Origin: Tannerella sp. oral taxon 808 | Lineage (GTDB): Bacteria; Bacteroidota; Bacteroidia; Bacteroidales; Tannerellaceae | Direction of reading: 5' to 3' | NCBI GenBank assembly: GCA_002890585.1 | Contig: MIQB01000009.1 | Span: 1-50,706 of the forward strand | Length of the DNA stretch: 50,706 nucleotides | Shown: positions 34,470 through 43,992 of the stretch, in pieces | Layout: every line of letters begins with the position of its first letter | Numbering within the stretch: the stretch's first letter is position 1 | Notes under the pieces: generated by a model | Seen by the model: only the letters and a program-made list of their open reading frames with translations | What the model was told of the DNA's origin: nothing | Database searches by the model: none | Translations under genes and position numbers: made by a program

Positions 34470-35198
34470 TCATCTTTTAGTACATACAATCTGGTTCTTG
34501 TATTTCAAATTGATCATCTCGTATTTATCCCATCCCACCTTAGGAATGGCCTGCTCGTAAAAGAGTTGCAAATGATTCATCTTCTCTTCGAAATCGTCTA
34601 AGCTGCCTAAGTATATTCGAAAGTCGCCCACCCGTGGAATCAATTCAATCTCCTTACTGGGATAAACAAAAATCTGTTCGATTTGGTTGTTCCAGAAGTC
34701 ATGCTTGCGCAAAAATAGGGCAAACTTGTACAAGTCTGATTTAGCGAAGGCTTTTTCGATCCTGCCGGAAGCCACTGGCAAATAGGCTGCATAGCGGGTG
34801 CTGACAGCCATGATGCGCCCCCGTTCATCGATGTAATAACTGCCACTGTCGGTGAAGACGCGGAGGATGGGCGTCTTCTGGGTGATCTCAATATGAATCA
34901 TGTGGGAGGGGGTCTTGTAGACCTTCGCACGGTCGACGGGGCCACTCTCGGTGATGCGGCGCTCGATGCGCGCCGTGCTGATGTCACGCAGAGGTGTATC
35001 TACGGGGTAGAGATGAGCTCCGCGGAGCATGCGGACGACGTCGCGGTTGGTGATGAAGTTGCGTTCGGCGCTGTCCTTGATCTCTATCGTCACGCCACGG
35101 CAGACGGCGTCCGTCCCCTTCTCGTTGACCAGAAGGATGGAGAAGACGATGTAACACACGAAAACGACGGCGATAATGATGGGCAGCAGCTTTTTCAT
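34470..35198 (-). CDS. ftsQ: Cell division protein FtsQ/DivIB
   Basis: The 242-aa single-pass inner-membrane protein has an N-terminal transmembrane helix (LLPIIIAVVFVCYIVFSILL) and a periplasmic part with a POTRA-like region (residues about 38-110) followed by the FtsQ beta domain. Sequence similarity between phyla is low, but topology, size and position between murC and ftsA identify it. It overlaps murC by 4 nt (ATGA). Confidence 0.9.
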   Translation of the reverse strand: MKKLLPIIIAVVFVCYIVFSILLVNEKGTDAVCRGVTIEIKDSAERNFITNRDVVRMLRGAHLYPVDTPLRDISTARIERRITESGPVDRAKVYKTPSHMIHIEITQKTPILRVFTDSGSYYIDERGRIMAVSTRYAAYLPVASGRIEKAFAKSDLYKFALFLRKHDFWNNQIEQIFVYPSKEIELIPRVGDFRIYLGSLDDFEEKMNHLQLFYEQAIPKVGWDKYEMINLKYKNQIVCTKR

Positions 35199-36580
35199 CG
35201 TTGCGCAAGGATTTGGCGGATGGGTTCGACGAGACGATCGATGTCGCCGGCACCGAGGATAAGGACGACGTCGAACGTGCCAGCGGCAATGAGGGCGGGC
35301 AAGTCGGCCTTTGTGCAGTACCGTTTGTTGGAGATGGTGACGCGGTCGAGGATCATTTGTGAGGTGACGCCGGGGATGGGTTCTTCGCGGGCGGGATAGA
35401 TGTCGACTAAGATCAGTTCGTCGAGCAGGGAGAGGCTACGGGCGAAGTCGTCAGCGAAGTCGCGGGTGCGGGTGTAGAGGTGGGGCTGGAAGATGCCCGT
35501 GATGCGGCGGCCAGCGTAAAGCTCCTTCACGGAGAGGATGCTGCGGGTGAGCTCCTGCGGGTGATGGGCGTAGTCGTCGATGAGGACGACGCGATCGTTA
35601 CGGAGACGGATGTCGAAGCGGCGCTCGGCACCGGGAAAGGTGGCCATGGCCGCGCGGATCTCGTCAGGGTGGACGCCGTGGAGCCAGGCGGCAGCAATAG
35701 CTGCGACACCATTCTCGACGTTGACGCGGACAGGTACGCCAAGATGGATGTCAGCGATGCGTGTGCCGTCCGAAAGGACACAATCAAAGACGGCTTCACC
35801 GCCGCCAATGCGGACATTCTCAGCATGAAAATCGGCTGCTGTGTCGGTGGCGGAGTAGGTGTAGCAACGGACATCGGGCTGGAGGCGCGGGGTGATAGGC
35901 AGGTCTTTCTTAATGATGAGTGTGCCGCCTGGGAGAATGAGCGAGGTGAAGACCTCAAAGGCTTCGCGATAGGCGGCGGGAGTGCCATAGATGTCGAGGT
36001 GATCGGGGTCGACAGCGGTGATGATGGCCGTGGTGGGGTGGAGGCGATGGAAGGAGCGGTCGTACTCGTCGGCCTCCACGACGGTCAGGTTGCTGTGGTC
36101 TGAAAGCATCAGGTTGCTGGCATAGCCCTTCAGGATGCCGCCGAGGAAGGCGTTACAATCCACATGCGATTGCTTGAGCAAGTGCGCCGTCATGGAGGAG
36201 ACGGTCGTCTTGCCATGCGTGCCAGCTACGCAGATGGCGCGGCTGGCCGATGTGATGAGTCCGAGCACCTCGGAACGCTTCATCACCTCAAAACCATGTT
36301 GGCGGAAGTACGTCAGCTCCGTGTGATCAGACGGGACGGCGGGGGTGTAGACCACGAGCGTCGTTTGCGGATCAGAGAAACCGTCGGGGATGAGGCGGAT
36401 GTCGTCGTCGAAATGGATGGCAGCGCCTTCGTCGATGAGGTGCCCGGTGAGGGGCGAGGGGGTGCGGTCGTAGCCAGCCACGCGGACGCCGCGCGACATA
36501 AACCAACGGATCAGGGCGCTCATCCCTATGCCGCCAGCGCCGATGAAGTAGGCGGAACGAATGTGTGTGATGTCAATCAT
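35195..36580 (-). CDS. murC: UDP-N-acetylmuramate--L-alanine ligase
   Basis: Adds L-Ala to UDP-MurNAc, the first amino acid of the peptide stem. The start at 36580 gives 461 aa (MIDITHIRSAYFIGAGGIGMS). N-terminal Rossmann loop GAGGIGMS at about 14-21, ATP-binding GTHGKTT at about 120-126, EADEYDRSFH and the C-terminal DDYAHHPQELTRS motif are intact. It overlaps ftsQ by 4 nt, and its start lies 10 nt before the end of murG's coding region ends, a compact arrangement. Confidence 0.96.
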   Translation of the reverse strand: MIDITHIRSAYFIGAGGIGMSALIRWFMSRGVRVAGYDRTPSPLTGHLIDEGAAIHFDDDIRLIPDGFSDPQTTLVVYTPAVPSDHTELTYFRQHGFEVMKRSEVLGLITSASRAICVAGTHGKTTVSSMTAHLLKQSHVDCNAFLGGILKGYASNLMLSDHSNLTVVEADEYDRSFHRLHPTTAIITAVDPDHLDIYGTPAAYREAFEVFTSLILPGGTLIIKKDLPITPRLQPDVRCYTYSATDTAADFHAENVRIGGGEAVFDCVLSDGTRIADIHLGVPVRVNVENGVAAIAAAWLHGVHPDEIRAAMATFPGAERRFDIRLRNDRVVLIDDYAHHPQELTRSILSVKELYAGRRITGIFQPHLYTRTRDFADDFARSLSLLDELILVDIYPAREEPIPGVTSQMILDRVTISNKRYCTKADLPALIAAGTFDVVLILGAGDIDRLVEPIRQILAQR

Positions 36581-36590
36581 CTCTTCTTTT

Positions 36591-37712
36591 CTATTTGAGG
36601 CGCTTGTTGTTTTCAATTAAAGCCACCAACTCGTCTACGATCCGCTCATCGCTGTGGCGTTCGGCCAATTGACCGCTGTGTACGCCAAGCATCTTCAATT
36701 GCTCAAGATCACCAAAGAGGCGACGGAGGGCGTCGGGGAGTGATTGCCGCACCTCACCGTCGGCGATCATCACGGCACCGCCGCGGTCGGCCACGGAGCG
36801 GGCATTCTTCGTCTGGTGATCCTCCGCCACGTTAGGCGACGGCACAAGGATGGAGGGCTTACCCAGCAGACACAACTCGGAGATGGAGCTGGCTCCGGCA
36901 CGCGACACGACAAGGTCGGCTGCGGCATAGGCGTAATCCATCCGCGTGATGAATGGGCCTACCCAACGTTTGGGTTGCGGCTCAAGATCCGAGACACGGC
37001 TACGGATGGCGTCGTAATAGCTGCGGCCCGTCTGCCAGATCAGCTGAACGCCAAGGTCGGCCAACGTGGGGAGGCAGGCCTCCACGGCCTCGTTGATGGT
37101 GCGTGCGCCGAGGCTACCGCCGAGCACGAGGAGCGTCTTGCTTGCGGGGTCGAGGCCGAAATGCTTCAGCGCCTCATCGTGGCAATTGATGGCGTCCTCC
37201 AAGTCCTTCCGCACGGGATTGCCCGTCAGGACGATCTTCTCTGCAGGGAAGAAGCGCTCCATGCCGGGATAGGCCACACAGATACGCGCGGCGTGTTTGG
37301 CGAGCCATTTATTGGTAATGCCGGCGTAGGAGTTCTGCTCCTGAAGGAGCGTGGGAACGCCAGCTGCGGCGGCAGCGCGGAGCAGGGGGCCGCTGGCGTA
37401 TCCGCCCACACCGACGGCTACGTCTGGCTGGAAGTCGTGGACGATGGCACGGGCGCGGTACAGGCTGATCCATAGCCGACGCATCACGCCTATGTTGCGC
37501 CACAGCCGACGGCGATCGAGGCCGCTGACGGGTAGGCCGATGATGCGATAGCCGGCAGCTGGTACGCGCTCCATCTCCATACGTCCTTCGGCACCGACAA
37601 ACAAAACTTCGGCGTCGGGGAAGCGACGCCGAAATGCATTCGCGATAGCGATGGCGGGGAAGATGTGGCCACCCGTTCCGCCTCCGCTGACGATGATCTT
37701 ATAGTGACTCAT
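36591..37712 (-). CDS. murG: UDP-N-acetylglucosamine--undecaprenyl-pyrophosphoryl-MurNAc-pentapeptide GlcNAc transferase
   Basis: MurG makes lipid II from lipid I at the cytoplasmic face of the membrane. The 373-aa product has GGGTGGHIFPA at about 10-20 (G loop 1), LVLGGSLGARTINE (G loop 3 region) and the C-terminal SRAGASSISELCLLGKPSILVPSP motif that binds UDP-GlcNAc. It lies 137 nt after ftsW; the gap shows no clear signal. Confidence 0.96.
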   Translation of the reverse strand: MSHYKIIVSGGGTGGHIFPAIAIANAFRRRFPDAEVLFVGAEGRMEMERVPAAGYRIIGLPVSGLDRRRLWRNIGVMRRLWISLYRARAIVHDFQPDVAVGVGGYASGPLLRAAAAAGVPTLLQEQNSYAGITNKWLAKHAARICVAYPGMERFFPAEKIVLTGNPVRKDLEDAINCHDEALKHFGLDPASKTLLVLGGSLGARTINEAVEACLPTLADLGVQLIWQTGRSYYDAIRSRVSDLEPQPKRWVGPFITRMDYAYAAADLVVSRAGASSISELCLLGKPSILVPSPNVAEDHQTKNARSVADRGGAVMIADGEVRQSLPDALRRLFGDLEQLKMLGVHSGQLAERHSDERIVDELVALIENNKRLK

Positions 37713-37849
37713 GAAAGATCCTTTCTCTCTGATTCTTTAGCAATTCCGGCCGCGAAGATAAGTCCCCAGGTAAAGTGTATTGAAACAAGAACCTTGGGCG
37801 GACTGGTAGGGCTGGGGCAAAAGCGTATTCGTGCCTACGAGGATGACCG

Positions 37850-39163
37850 TCATTCGTTTTCTGTGGGGGAGGGGGCGGGAGTTGACGAGCGAACAGATGG
37901 GGCTGCCTCTATGGGGGCGCCTTCTTCTTCCACTTCCGCGTCTCCCTCCTCCGCCGCCTCCTCTTCTTCTTCGGCTTCGTCTTCGCCCATGCCTGCGCCG
38001 AAGCGACTTACGCTGAGGATGATTCCGAAGTAAAGGCAGGTGAGCACGGTGGAGGTGCCGCCGCGACTGATGAGCGGTAGGGGTTGGCCGGTGACGGGCA
38101 TGAGGTTGACGGCTACGGCCATATTCGTGAGCGCTTGGATGACGATCATCAGGCCGCAACCGATGACGAGGTATTTCGGGAAGAGCAGTTCGCAGCGCCG
38201 TGCAATAATGCCCACGCGGATGAGTAGCATGATGTAAAGCAAGAGGACAACCGTCCCCCCGACGAGGCCTAACTCTTCGATGATGATGGCGAAGATGAAG
38301 TCGGAGTAAGCCAACGGAAGGAAGTCGCGCTGCACGCTGCGCCCGGGCATCCGGCCAAAGAGGCCGCCGCGGGCGATGGCGATCTTGGCATGCGAGACTT
38401 GGTAGTTGTCGTCGTCGATGACGTATTGGTTGTCGTCTTTGATGAGGTCGCTCTCGGAGGCGCGATCATCGATGTGCTCCGTGAGGCGATTGCCCCATGT
38501 CTCTAAGCGGGGGAAGACTTTATGCGTCGTCTCGGGGGCGATTTTGGATAGCCCCAGCAGGGCAGCGGAGAGGAGGAGGAGCACCAACAGCAACCGACCG
38601 ATGCGTATTAAGGAAACGTGGCCGACGAACATCATCAGTAAGCAAACGAGCCCCAAGAGCAGCGCCGTGGAGAGGTTGTAAAGCAGGATGAGGGCGCAGA
38701 CGATGCCCACGCCGCCGATGATCCAATAGAAGGCTACCTTCTCCGTGAAGCGGACGCCGATCTTGCTCAGCAGGAAGGCTACGTAGACGACGCATGCCAG
38801 CTTACCGATCTCGGAGGGCTGGAAGCGTATGCCGAAGATCTCGATCCAGCGCGAGGCGTCGTTGACGCTGATGCCGACGAAGGGAACGGCCGCCAGCAGG
38901 GCGATGGCTATGAGCATAAGCACGGAGCCGCCGAGGGGATAGTAACGGCTCGGAATGCGCACTAACCCTAAGACGCAGAAGAAGCCGATCGTCAGGTGCG
39001 TGGCGTGGCGCGCGATGGGGCGCCAGATGTTGGGTTCGTTGTAGGCCAGCGTGCTGGTGGCGCTGAAGACTTCCACGAGCGAGAAGCAGCAGAGAAGCAT
39101 GAAGATGATCCAGATCGGTATGTCGCCTTGGAACACTTTGCGGGTGAATGTCTCTTTTGTCAT
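37850..39163 (-). CDS. ftsW: Lipid II polymerase FtsW (SEDS family) with acidic tail
   Basis: Septal peptidoglycan glycosyltransferase working with the class B PBP encoded upstream. The 437-aa product has about ten hydrophobic segments. The SEDS motifs GVSVNDASRWIEI (about 95) and AYSDFIFAIIIEELGLVGG, and the C-terminal PLPLISRGGTST, are conserved. After the last helix a 40-50-residue Glu-rich tail (EDEAEEEEEAAEEGDAEVEEE) ends in a Ser/Pro/Thr stretch; it should be cytoplasmic. Separated from murD by 169 nt of TAACTAC-type repeats. Confidence 0.95.
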   Translation of the reverse strand: MTKETFTRKVFQGDIPIWIIFMLLCCFSLVEVFSATSTLAYNEPNIWRPIARHATHLTIGFFCVLGLVRIPSRYYPLGGSVLMLIAIALLAAVPFVGISVNDASRWIEIFGIRFQPSEIGKLACVVYVAFLLSKIGVRFTEKVAFYWIIGGVGIVCALILLYNLSTALLLGLVCLLMMFVGHVSLIRIGRLLLVLLLLSAALLGLSKIAPETTHKVFPRLETWGNRLTEHIDDRASESDLIKDDNQYVIDDDNYQVSHAKIAIARGGLFGRMPGRSVQRDFLPLAYSDFIFAIIIEELGLVGGTVVLLLYIMLLIRVGIIARRCELLFPKYLVIGCGLMIVIQALTNMAVAVNLMPVTGQPLPLISRGGTSTVLTCLYFGIILSVSRFGAGMGEDEAEEEEEAAEEGDAEVEEEGAPIEAAPSVRSSTPAPSPTENE

Positions 39164-39332
39164 GGGGGAGTGACGAGTTACAAGTGACGAGTTACGAGTT
39201 ACGGGTAGTTATGTGGCCTGCGGCCACGGTAGTTAAAGGGTAGTCTGAGGTAGTTAAAAGGAGTAGGGAGGGAGCGCATAACTACTTCTAACTACCTTCT
39301 AACTACCCGGGGCGCAGCCCCGTAACTACCCT
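39164..39332. repeat. TAACTAC and CGAGTTA satellites between murD and ftsW
   Basis: 39164-39200 contains GACGAGT/TACGAGT heptamers. 39200-39345 contains TAACTAC (and inverted GTAGTTA) blocks with two embedded hairpins, GTGGCCTGCGGCCAC and GGGGCGCAGCCCC. Direct and inverted copies together could form a larger structure in the polycistronic mRNA. Confidence 0.75.
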
Positions 39333-40748
39333 TTAACTACTTAAAGCGCGGACACATTGTTTGAACTGCTCGCCGCGGTCTTCGTAGTTGCGGAAGAGGT
39401 CGAAGCTGGCGCAACAGGGCGAGAGCAGCACCGTGTCGCCTGGGCGAGCTATGCGGGCGGCGTGGGCGATGGCCTCAGGCATGGAGCGGGCGTCGCAGGT
39501 GGTGGGCACTTTCCCGTCGAAGGCGGCGTGGAGCTTCCGGTTGTCCACACCGAGGAAGACGAGCCCGCGCGCCTTCGCCCGCACCATCGCCTCGATCTCT
39601 CCGTAGTCGTTGCCCTTGTCCGTGCCTCCGAGTATGAGCACGATCGGCGTCTCGACGCTTTGCAGGGCATAGCGGCAGGAGTCGATGTTCGTGGCCTTCG
39701 AATCGTTGATGTATTCCACATCGGCCACGCGTGCCACAGGCTCCAAACGGTGCTCCACGCCTCGGAACGTCTCCAATCCGCGGCGGATCGACGCATCGTC
39801 GGCTCCGGCCAGACGGGCAGCCGTGATGGCAGCGAGGGCGTTGTAGAGATTGTGTGTGCCACGCAGCGCGAGGGCTGTGCGGGGGATGGAGAGCGTGCCG
39901 CGGGGCGTCTTGATGCATATCTGCCCATCGGCCGTGAGGCGCCCCGTGAGCTCCGGCCGATCGGCGTCGGAGAAGGGGTAGCAGGTGGCCGCTGGTTGGC
40001 GCTTAGCCACCTCGCGGCGCAGGATGGGGTCGTCGGCCCAATAGATGAAGGCGTCCGCCCGAGTTTGGTTATGCAGGATGCGCAGCTTGGCGTCCACATA
40101 GCGCTGCATCTCGCCGCCGTAGCGGTTCAGGTGGTCGGGTGTGATGTTGAGCAGCACAGCGATGTCGGCCTTGAAGCGGTACATGTTGTCAAGCTGAAAA
40201 CTGCTCAGCTCGATCACGTAGCATGCGTGCGGATCCTCGGCCACTTGCAGGGCGAGGCTGCGCCCGATGTTGCCCGCCAGGCCGACGTCCATGCCGGCCT
40301 CGCGCAGGATGTGATAAATGAGCGACGTGGTTGTCGTCTTGCCATTGCTGCCCGTGATGCAGATCATCTGCGCGTCGGTGTATCGTCCGGCCAGCTCGAT
40401 CTCGGACAGGATCGGGATGCCGCGCTCCACAGCTGCGCGCACGATGGGCGCTGTGTCAGGTATGCCGGGACTCTTGACGATCTCGTCGGCGCTGAGGATG
40501 TTGGCCTCCGTGTGGCCACCTTCTTCGAAGGGGATGTCGCGTTCGACCAGCATCGCCCGGTACTTCTCTGCGATTGTGCCGCTGTCGGAGACAAACACCT
40601 CGTGGCCTTTCACCCACGCCAGCACGGCGGCTCCCACTCCGCTCTCGCCCGCGCCCAAGACGACGATGCGGCCTGCGCGGCGCGGCGGGAGGGTGTCGTC
40701 GGATTCGGATGGGGACTTCCCTTGCGCCAAGGGGGGATTTTGGGTCAT
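39333..40748 (-). CDS. murD: UDP-N-acetylmuramoylalanine--D-glutamate ligase
   Basis: Adds D-Glu to UDP-MurNAc-L-Ala. The ATG at 40748 gives 471 aa: a 25-residue leader, GRIVVLGAGESGVGAAVL at about 27-44, ATP loop GSNGKTT at about 133-139, and NDSKATN and SPCCASFDLF motifs near the C-terminus. The frame stays open for another 124 codons upstream to 41120, through array K, whose 42-bp unit keeps the frame and would encode 14-residue repeats (QLLSYKVA, QLYHDRVAQ). I consider the ATG at 40748 the real start because MurD proteins normally begin close to the RIVVLGAG strand. Confidence 0.93.
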   Translation of the reverse strand: MTQNPPLAQGKSPSESDDTLPPRRAGRIVVLGAGESGVGAAVLAWVKGHEVFVSDSGTIAEKYRAMLVERDIPFEEGGHTEANILSADEIVKSPGIPDTAPIVRAAVERGIPILSEIELAGRYTDAQMICITGSNGKTTTTSLIYHILREAGMDVGLAGNIGRSLALQVAEDPHACYVIELSSFQLDNMYRFKADIAVLLNITPDHLNRYGGEMQRYVDAKLRILHNQTRADAFIYWADDPILRREVAKRQPAATCYPFSDADRPELTGRLTADGQICIKTPRGTLSIPRTALALRGTHNLYNALAAITAARLAGADDASIRRGLETFRGVEHRLEPVARVADVEYINDSKATNIDSCRYALQSVETPIVLILGGTDKGNDYGEIEAMVRAKARGLVFLGVDNRKLHAAFDGKVPTTCDARSMPEAIAHAARIARPGDTVLLSPCCASFDLFRNYEDRGEQFKQCVRALSS

Positions 40749-40784
40749 GGTTCGTAAATCAGATGCTTCCAGGTTATGATTATT

Positions 40785-40955
40785 TGCTGATTGAGCAACT
40801 CTATCATGGTAGAGTTGCTCGATCATAGTATTCAGAGCAACTTTATAGCTTAATAGTTGCTTTTCCGAATCTGTTTCAGCAACTCTATAGCTTAATAGTT
40901 GCTCGATCGGGTCTGATTGAGCAACTTTACCATGATAGAGTTGCTGAAACATAAT
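40785..40955. repeat. Tandem array K, 42-bp unit, 4 copies, upstream of murD
   Basis: The AGCAACT landmark recurs at 40794, 40836, 40878 and 40920, exactly 42 nt apart. Each unit holds a hairpin of about 26 nt with outer arms AGCAACT/AGTTGCT. The inner part exists in two versions (CTATCATGGTAG and TATAGCTTAATA), so the outer stem is constant while the inner part is swapped. The array is inside the dcw operon in the mraY-murD gap; 40749-41221 holds no other gene. Confidence 0.93.
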
Positions 40956-41117
40956 CTGATTAATAACTAAGATGTGATTTAGTGAATAAACAGAGGCTTG
41001 TTTGCCCTCCGCACGCTTGGCGGAGGCCGTCCGCGGTGCATCTGGGGGCAAAACGAGGGCTTGAAGCCCGGCCGCGACGTGTCCGAGGGGAGGAATCAGG
41101 GGGGAAGGATGGTTGTA

Positions 41118-41221
41118 CATGATGGGAGTTAGCAGTTACGAGTTACGAGTTACGAGTTACGAGTAGGGGCGCATAAGCGGATACTCGACATCTTTCGTTT
41201 TTCACTTTTCGTTTTTCGTTC
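41118..41221. repeat. CGAGTTA and TTTTCGT satellites between mraY and murD
   Basis: GTTACGA heptamers at about 41128-41165 and TTTTCGT/TTTTCAC heptamers at 41196-41221 abut the mraY stop codon. Confidence 0.75.
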
Positions 41222-42487
41222 TCACCGCAGCTTCAGCGTGATGATGGCAATGGCGGCGAGGATGATGCCGATCAGCCAGAAGCGGACGACGATCTTCGAC
41301 TCGGGGACGATGTTGTAGGGCTTCTGGATGATGGCGTCGATGCCGGCATTGCCAGGCTTCTGGAAGTGGTGATGCAGGGGGGTCATCTTGAAGATGCGCC
41401 GCCCCGTGCCGTATCTCTTTTTCGTGTATTTGAAGTAGAAGACTTGCAGCATGACTGACAGCGCCTCGACGAAGAAGATGCCGCAGAGGATGGGCACCAA
41501 TAGTTCCTTGCGGATGATGATGGCGAAGACGGCGATGATGCCGCCGAGGGTCAGGCTGCCCGTGTCGCCCATGAAGACTTGCGCGGGGTAGGCGTTGTAC
41601 CACAGGAAGCCGATCGTGGCGCCGATGAAGGCCGAGGCGAAGACAACTAACTCCTCGGCGCCAGGGATGAACATGATGTTGAGGAAGGTGGCGAACTCGA
41701 AGTGCGACGAGGTGTAGGCCAGCACCCCAAGCGCGATGCCGACGATGGCCGAGCTGCCCGCCGCCAGTCCGTCGAGGCCGTCGGTGAGGTTCGTGCCGTT
41801 CGATACAGCCGTGACGACGAAGATGGTCATCAGCACAAAGAGCAGCCACGTGACCTCCGTCTTGTACCGGCCCGCCCATTCGGCCAGCACGGAGTAGTCG
41901 AAGTTGTTGTTCTTCACAAAGGGGATGGTTGTCTTCGTCGACTTCACTTCGCTCGGGTGGATGCGCACCTCCTCGATGGTGTCTTGCCCGGCGTTGCGGA
42001 TCTCCATGTTTTCGCGGATCACGACATCGGGGCTGAAGTAGAGCGTCAGGCCGACGATCAGCCCGAGGCCCACTTGGGCGATGATCTTGAAGCGTCCGTG
42101 CAGCCCCTCTTTGTCCTTCTTGAAGACCTTGATGTAGTCGTCGGCAAAGCCCAGCGTGCCTAACCAGATGGTGGTGATGAGCATTAGGATCAGGTAGATG
42201 TTGTTCAGCCGGGCGAAGAAGAGCAGGGGGACGATGATGGCGATGATGATGATGATGCCGCCCATCGTGGGCGTACCCTTTTTGCTCAGCTGGCCCTCGA
42301 GGCCGAGCTCGCGGACGGTCTCGCCGATTTGCAGGCGGCGCAGGCGGTCGATGATGCGTCGGCCGATGGCGGTAGAGATGAAAAGGGCCAGGATGAAAGC
42401 CATCACTGACCGGAAGGAGACGTATTTGAAGACGCCCGCGCCGGGGACGTCTAATTGATCCAAGTAGTTGAATAATTCGTACAGCAT
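41222..42487 (-). CDS. mraY: Phospho-N-acetylmuramoyl-pentapeptide-transferase
   Basis: MraY transfers phospho-MurNAc-pentapeptide to undecaprenyl phosphate, giving lipid I. The 421-aa multi-pass membrane protein has KKGTPTMGGIIII near residue 70, GFADDYIKVFKKDKEGL (catalytic Asp pair) near 115, NLTDGLDGLAAG near 232, and the C-terminal MTPLHHHFQKPG motif. It is about 60 residues longer than E. coli MraY because of an insertion after the fourth helix (about 160-205), as in other Bacteroidetes. 13 nt after murE. Confidence 0.96.
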   Translation of the reverse strand: MLYELFNYLDQLDVPGAGVFKYVSFRSVMAFILALFISTAIGRRIIDRLRRLQIGETVRELGLEGQLSKKGTPTMGGIIIIIAIIVPLLFFARLNNIYLILMLITTIWLGTLGFADDYIKVFKKDKEGLHGRFKIIAQVGLGLIVGLTLYFSPDVVIRENMEIRNAGQDTIEEVRIHPSEVKSTKTTIPFVKNNNFDYSVLAEWAGRYKTEVTWLLFVLMTIFVVTAVSNGTNLTDGLDGLAAGSSAIVGIALGVLAYTSSHFEFATFLNIMFIPGAEELVVFASAFIGATIGFLWYNAYPAQVFMGDTGSLTLGGIIAVFAIIIRKELLVPILCGIFFVEALSVMLQVFYFKYTKKRYGTGRRIFKMTPLHHHFQKPGNAGIDAIIQKPYNIVPESKIVVRFWLIGIILAAIAIITLKLR

Positions 42488-42500
42488 GGGGGCTTTCGGT

Positions 42501-43979
42501 TTATGCCTTCGAGGCTGAGAAAAGGGTTCGCAGCACCTCGCGATCGTCGAAGGGATGCTTCACGCCGCGCACCTCCTGATAGTCCTCATGCCCCTTGCCG
42601 GCCACCAAGATCACATCGCCGCGGCGGGCCAGTTGGCAGGCCGTCTTGATGGCCGACAGCCGGTCGGTGATGCAAAGCACACGCACCCGCTCGGCGTCAG
42701 TCAGTCCCGCTTCCATTTCGCGAATGATGGCGTCGGGGTTCTCAAAGCGGGGATTGTCTGACGTTAAGATCAGCTGGTCGCTGAGGCGAGAAGCCTCGCG
42801 AGCCATCAGCGGGCGCTTGCCCTGGTCGCGATTGCCGCCTGCTCCCACCACGGTGATCACGCGCCCCGTGCCCCGCAACACTTCGTGGATGCTCGTCAGC
42901 ACATTCGCCAGCGCATCCGGCGTGTGGGCATAATCGACGATGGCCGTAAAGCCCTCGGGCGACGTGATCGTCTCGAACCGTCCGGCCACAGGTCGAAGGC
43001 TGCTCAGCGCCACAAGTACCTGCTCCGCATCCTCGCCCAGCGTCACGGCTGTGCCGTAGACGGCCAGCAGATTGTAGGCATTGAAACGACCGACGAAAGC
43101 CACCGTCACATCGTGCCCATCGATGAGCAATTCGGTTCCCTCGAAATGCGCCTCCACGATCTTGCCCTTGAAGTCGGCCACAGTGCGCAGCGAATAGGTC
43201 AGCTTGTGTGCTGCCGTGTTTTGGAGCATCACGGCGCCCGACTTGTCGTCGGCGTTAGTCAGCGCGAAGGCCTCGGCAGGCAGTCCGTCGAAGAAGCGCT
43301 TCTTGGCGCGGAGGTAGTTCTCGACCGTCTTGTGATAGTCCAAATGATCGCGGGTGAGGTTGGTGAAGACGCCGCCGGCGTAGTGTAATCCGGCGATGCG
43401 TTGCTGATCGATGGCATGCGAGCTCACCTCCATAAAGACGTGTGTGCAACCGGCCTCCGCCATGCGGGCGATGAGCGCATGCAGTGTGACGGGGTCGGGC
43501 GTCGTGTGGTCGGTGGGCAGTGTCTCCTCGTCGATGCGGTTGCAGACGGTGGAGATGAGTCCCGCGCGATAGCCCAACTTCCGGAAGAGGTCGTAAAGGA
43601 GCGTCGCGACGGTCGTCTTGCCGTTCGTTCCCGTCACGCCGACGAGCGTCAGGCGCTGCGAGGGGTGACCGTGCCATGTGTCGAGCAGTCGGCCGAGCGC
43701 CTCAGCCGCGTCGGGCACAATGAGGAAGGGCACACGCGCTTTCACGGCTTCATCTATGGTGTCCGGTATGCGTTCGCAGACGATGGCCGCCGCTCCGCGC
43801 TCAATGGCAGAGGCAATGAAGTCGTGCCCGTCGACGGTTGTGCCCTTCACAGCCACGAAGAGCATGCCCTCCGAGACGCGTCGCGAGTCAGCCGCGATGC
43901 CCGTGATGTTGATGGCGGCGGGCAGTGAGCCGTCTTGCTTCCTATTATATAGATCGTGTATCAGTTCTGTCAAGTTCAT
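42501..43979 (-). CDS. murE: UDP-N-acetylmuramoyl-L-alanyl-D-glutamate--2,6-diaminopimelate ligase
   Basis: Adds the third stem amino acid. The 492-aa product has ATP loop GTNGKTT at about 117-123, the carbamylated-lysine region, and DNPRFENP at about 408-415. DNPR is the signature of enzymes that add meso-diaminopimelate rather than lysine, so this organism probably has DAP-type peptidoglycan. GKGHEDYQ near the C-terminus is also typical. It starts 13 nt after ftsI. Confidence 0.96.
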   Translation of the reverse strand: MNLTELIHDLYNRKQDGSLPAAINITGIAADSRRVSEGMLFVAVKGTTVDGHDFIASAIERGAAAIVCERIPDTIDEAVKARVPFLIVPDAAEALGRLLDTWHGHPSQRLTLVGVTGTNGKTTVATLLYDLFRKLGYRAGLISTVCNRIDEETLPTDHTTPDPVTLHALIARMAEAGCTHVFMEVSSHAIDQQRIAGLHYAGGVFTNLTRDHLDYHKTVENYLRAKKRFFDGLPAEAFALTNADDKSGAVMLQNTAAHKLTYSLRTVADFKGKIVEAHFEGTELLIDGHDVTVAFVGRFNAYNLLAVYGTAVTLGEDAEQVLVALSSLRPVAGRFETITSPEGFTAIVDYAHTPDALANVLTSIHEVLRGTGRVITVVGAGGNRDQGKRPLMAREASRLSDQLILTSDNPRFENPDAIIREMEAGLTDAERVRVLCITDRLSAIKTACQLARRGDVILVAGKGHEDYQEVRGVKHPFDDREVLRTLFSASKA

Positions 43980-43992
43980 GTGTGTATACTGT

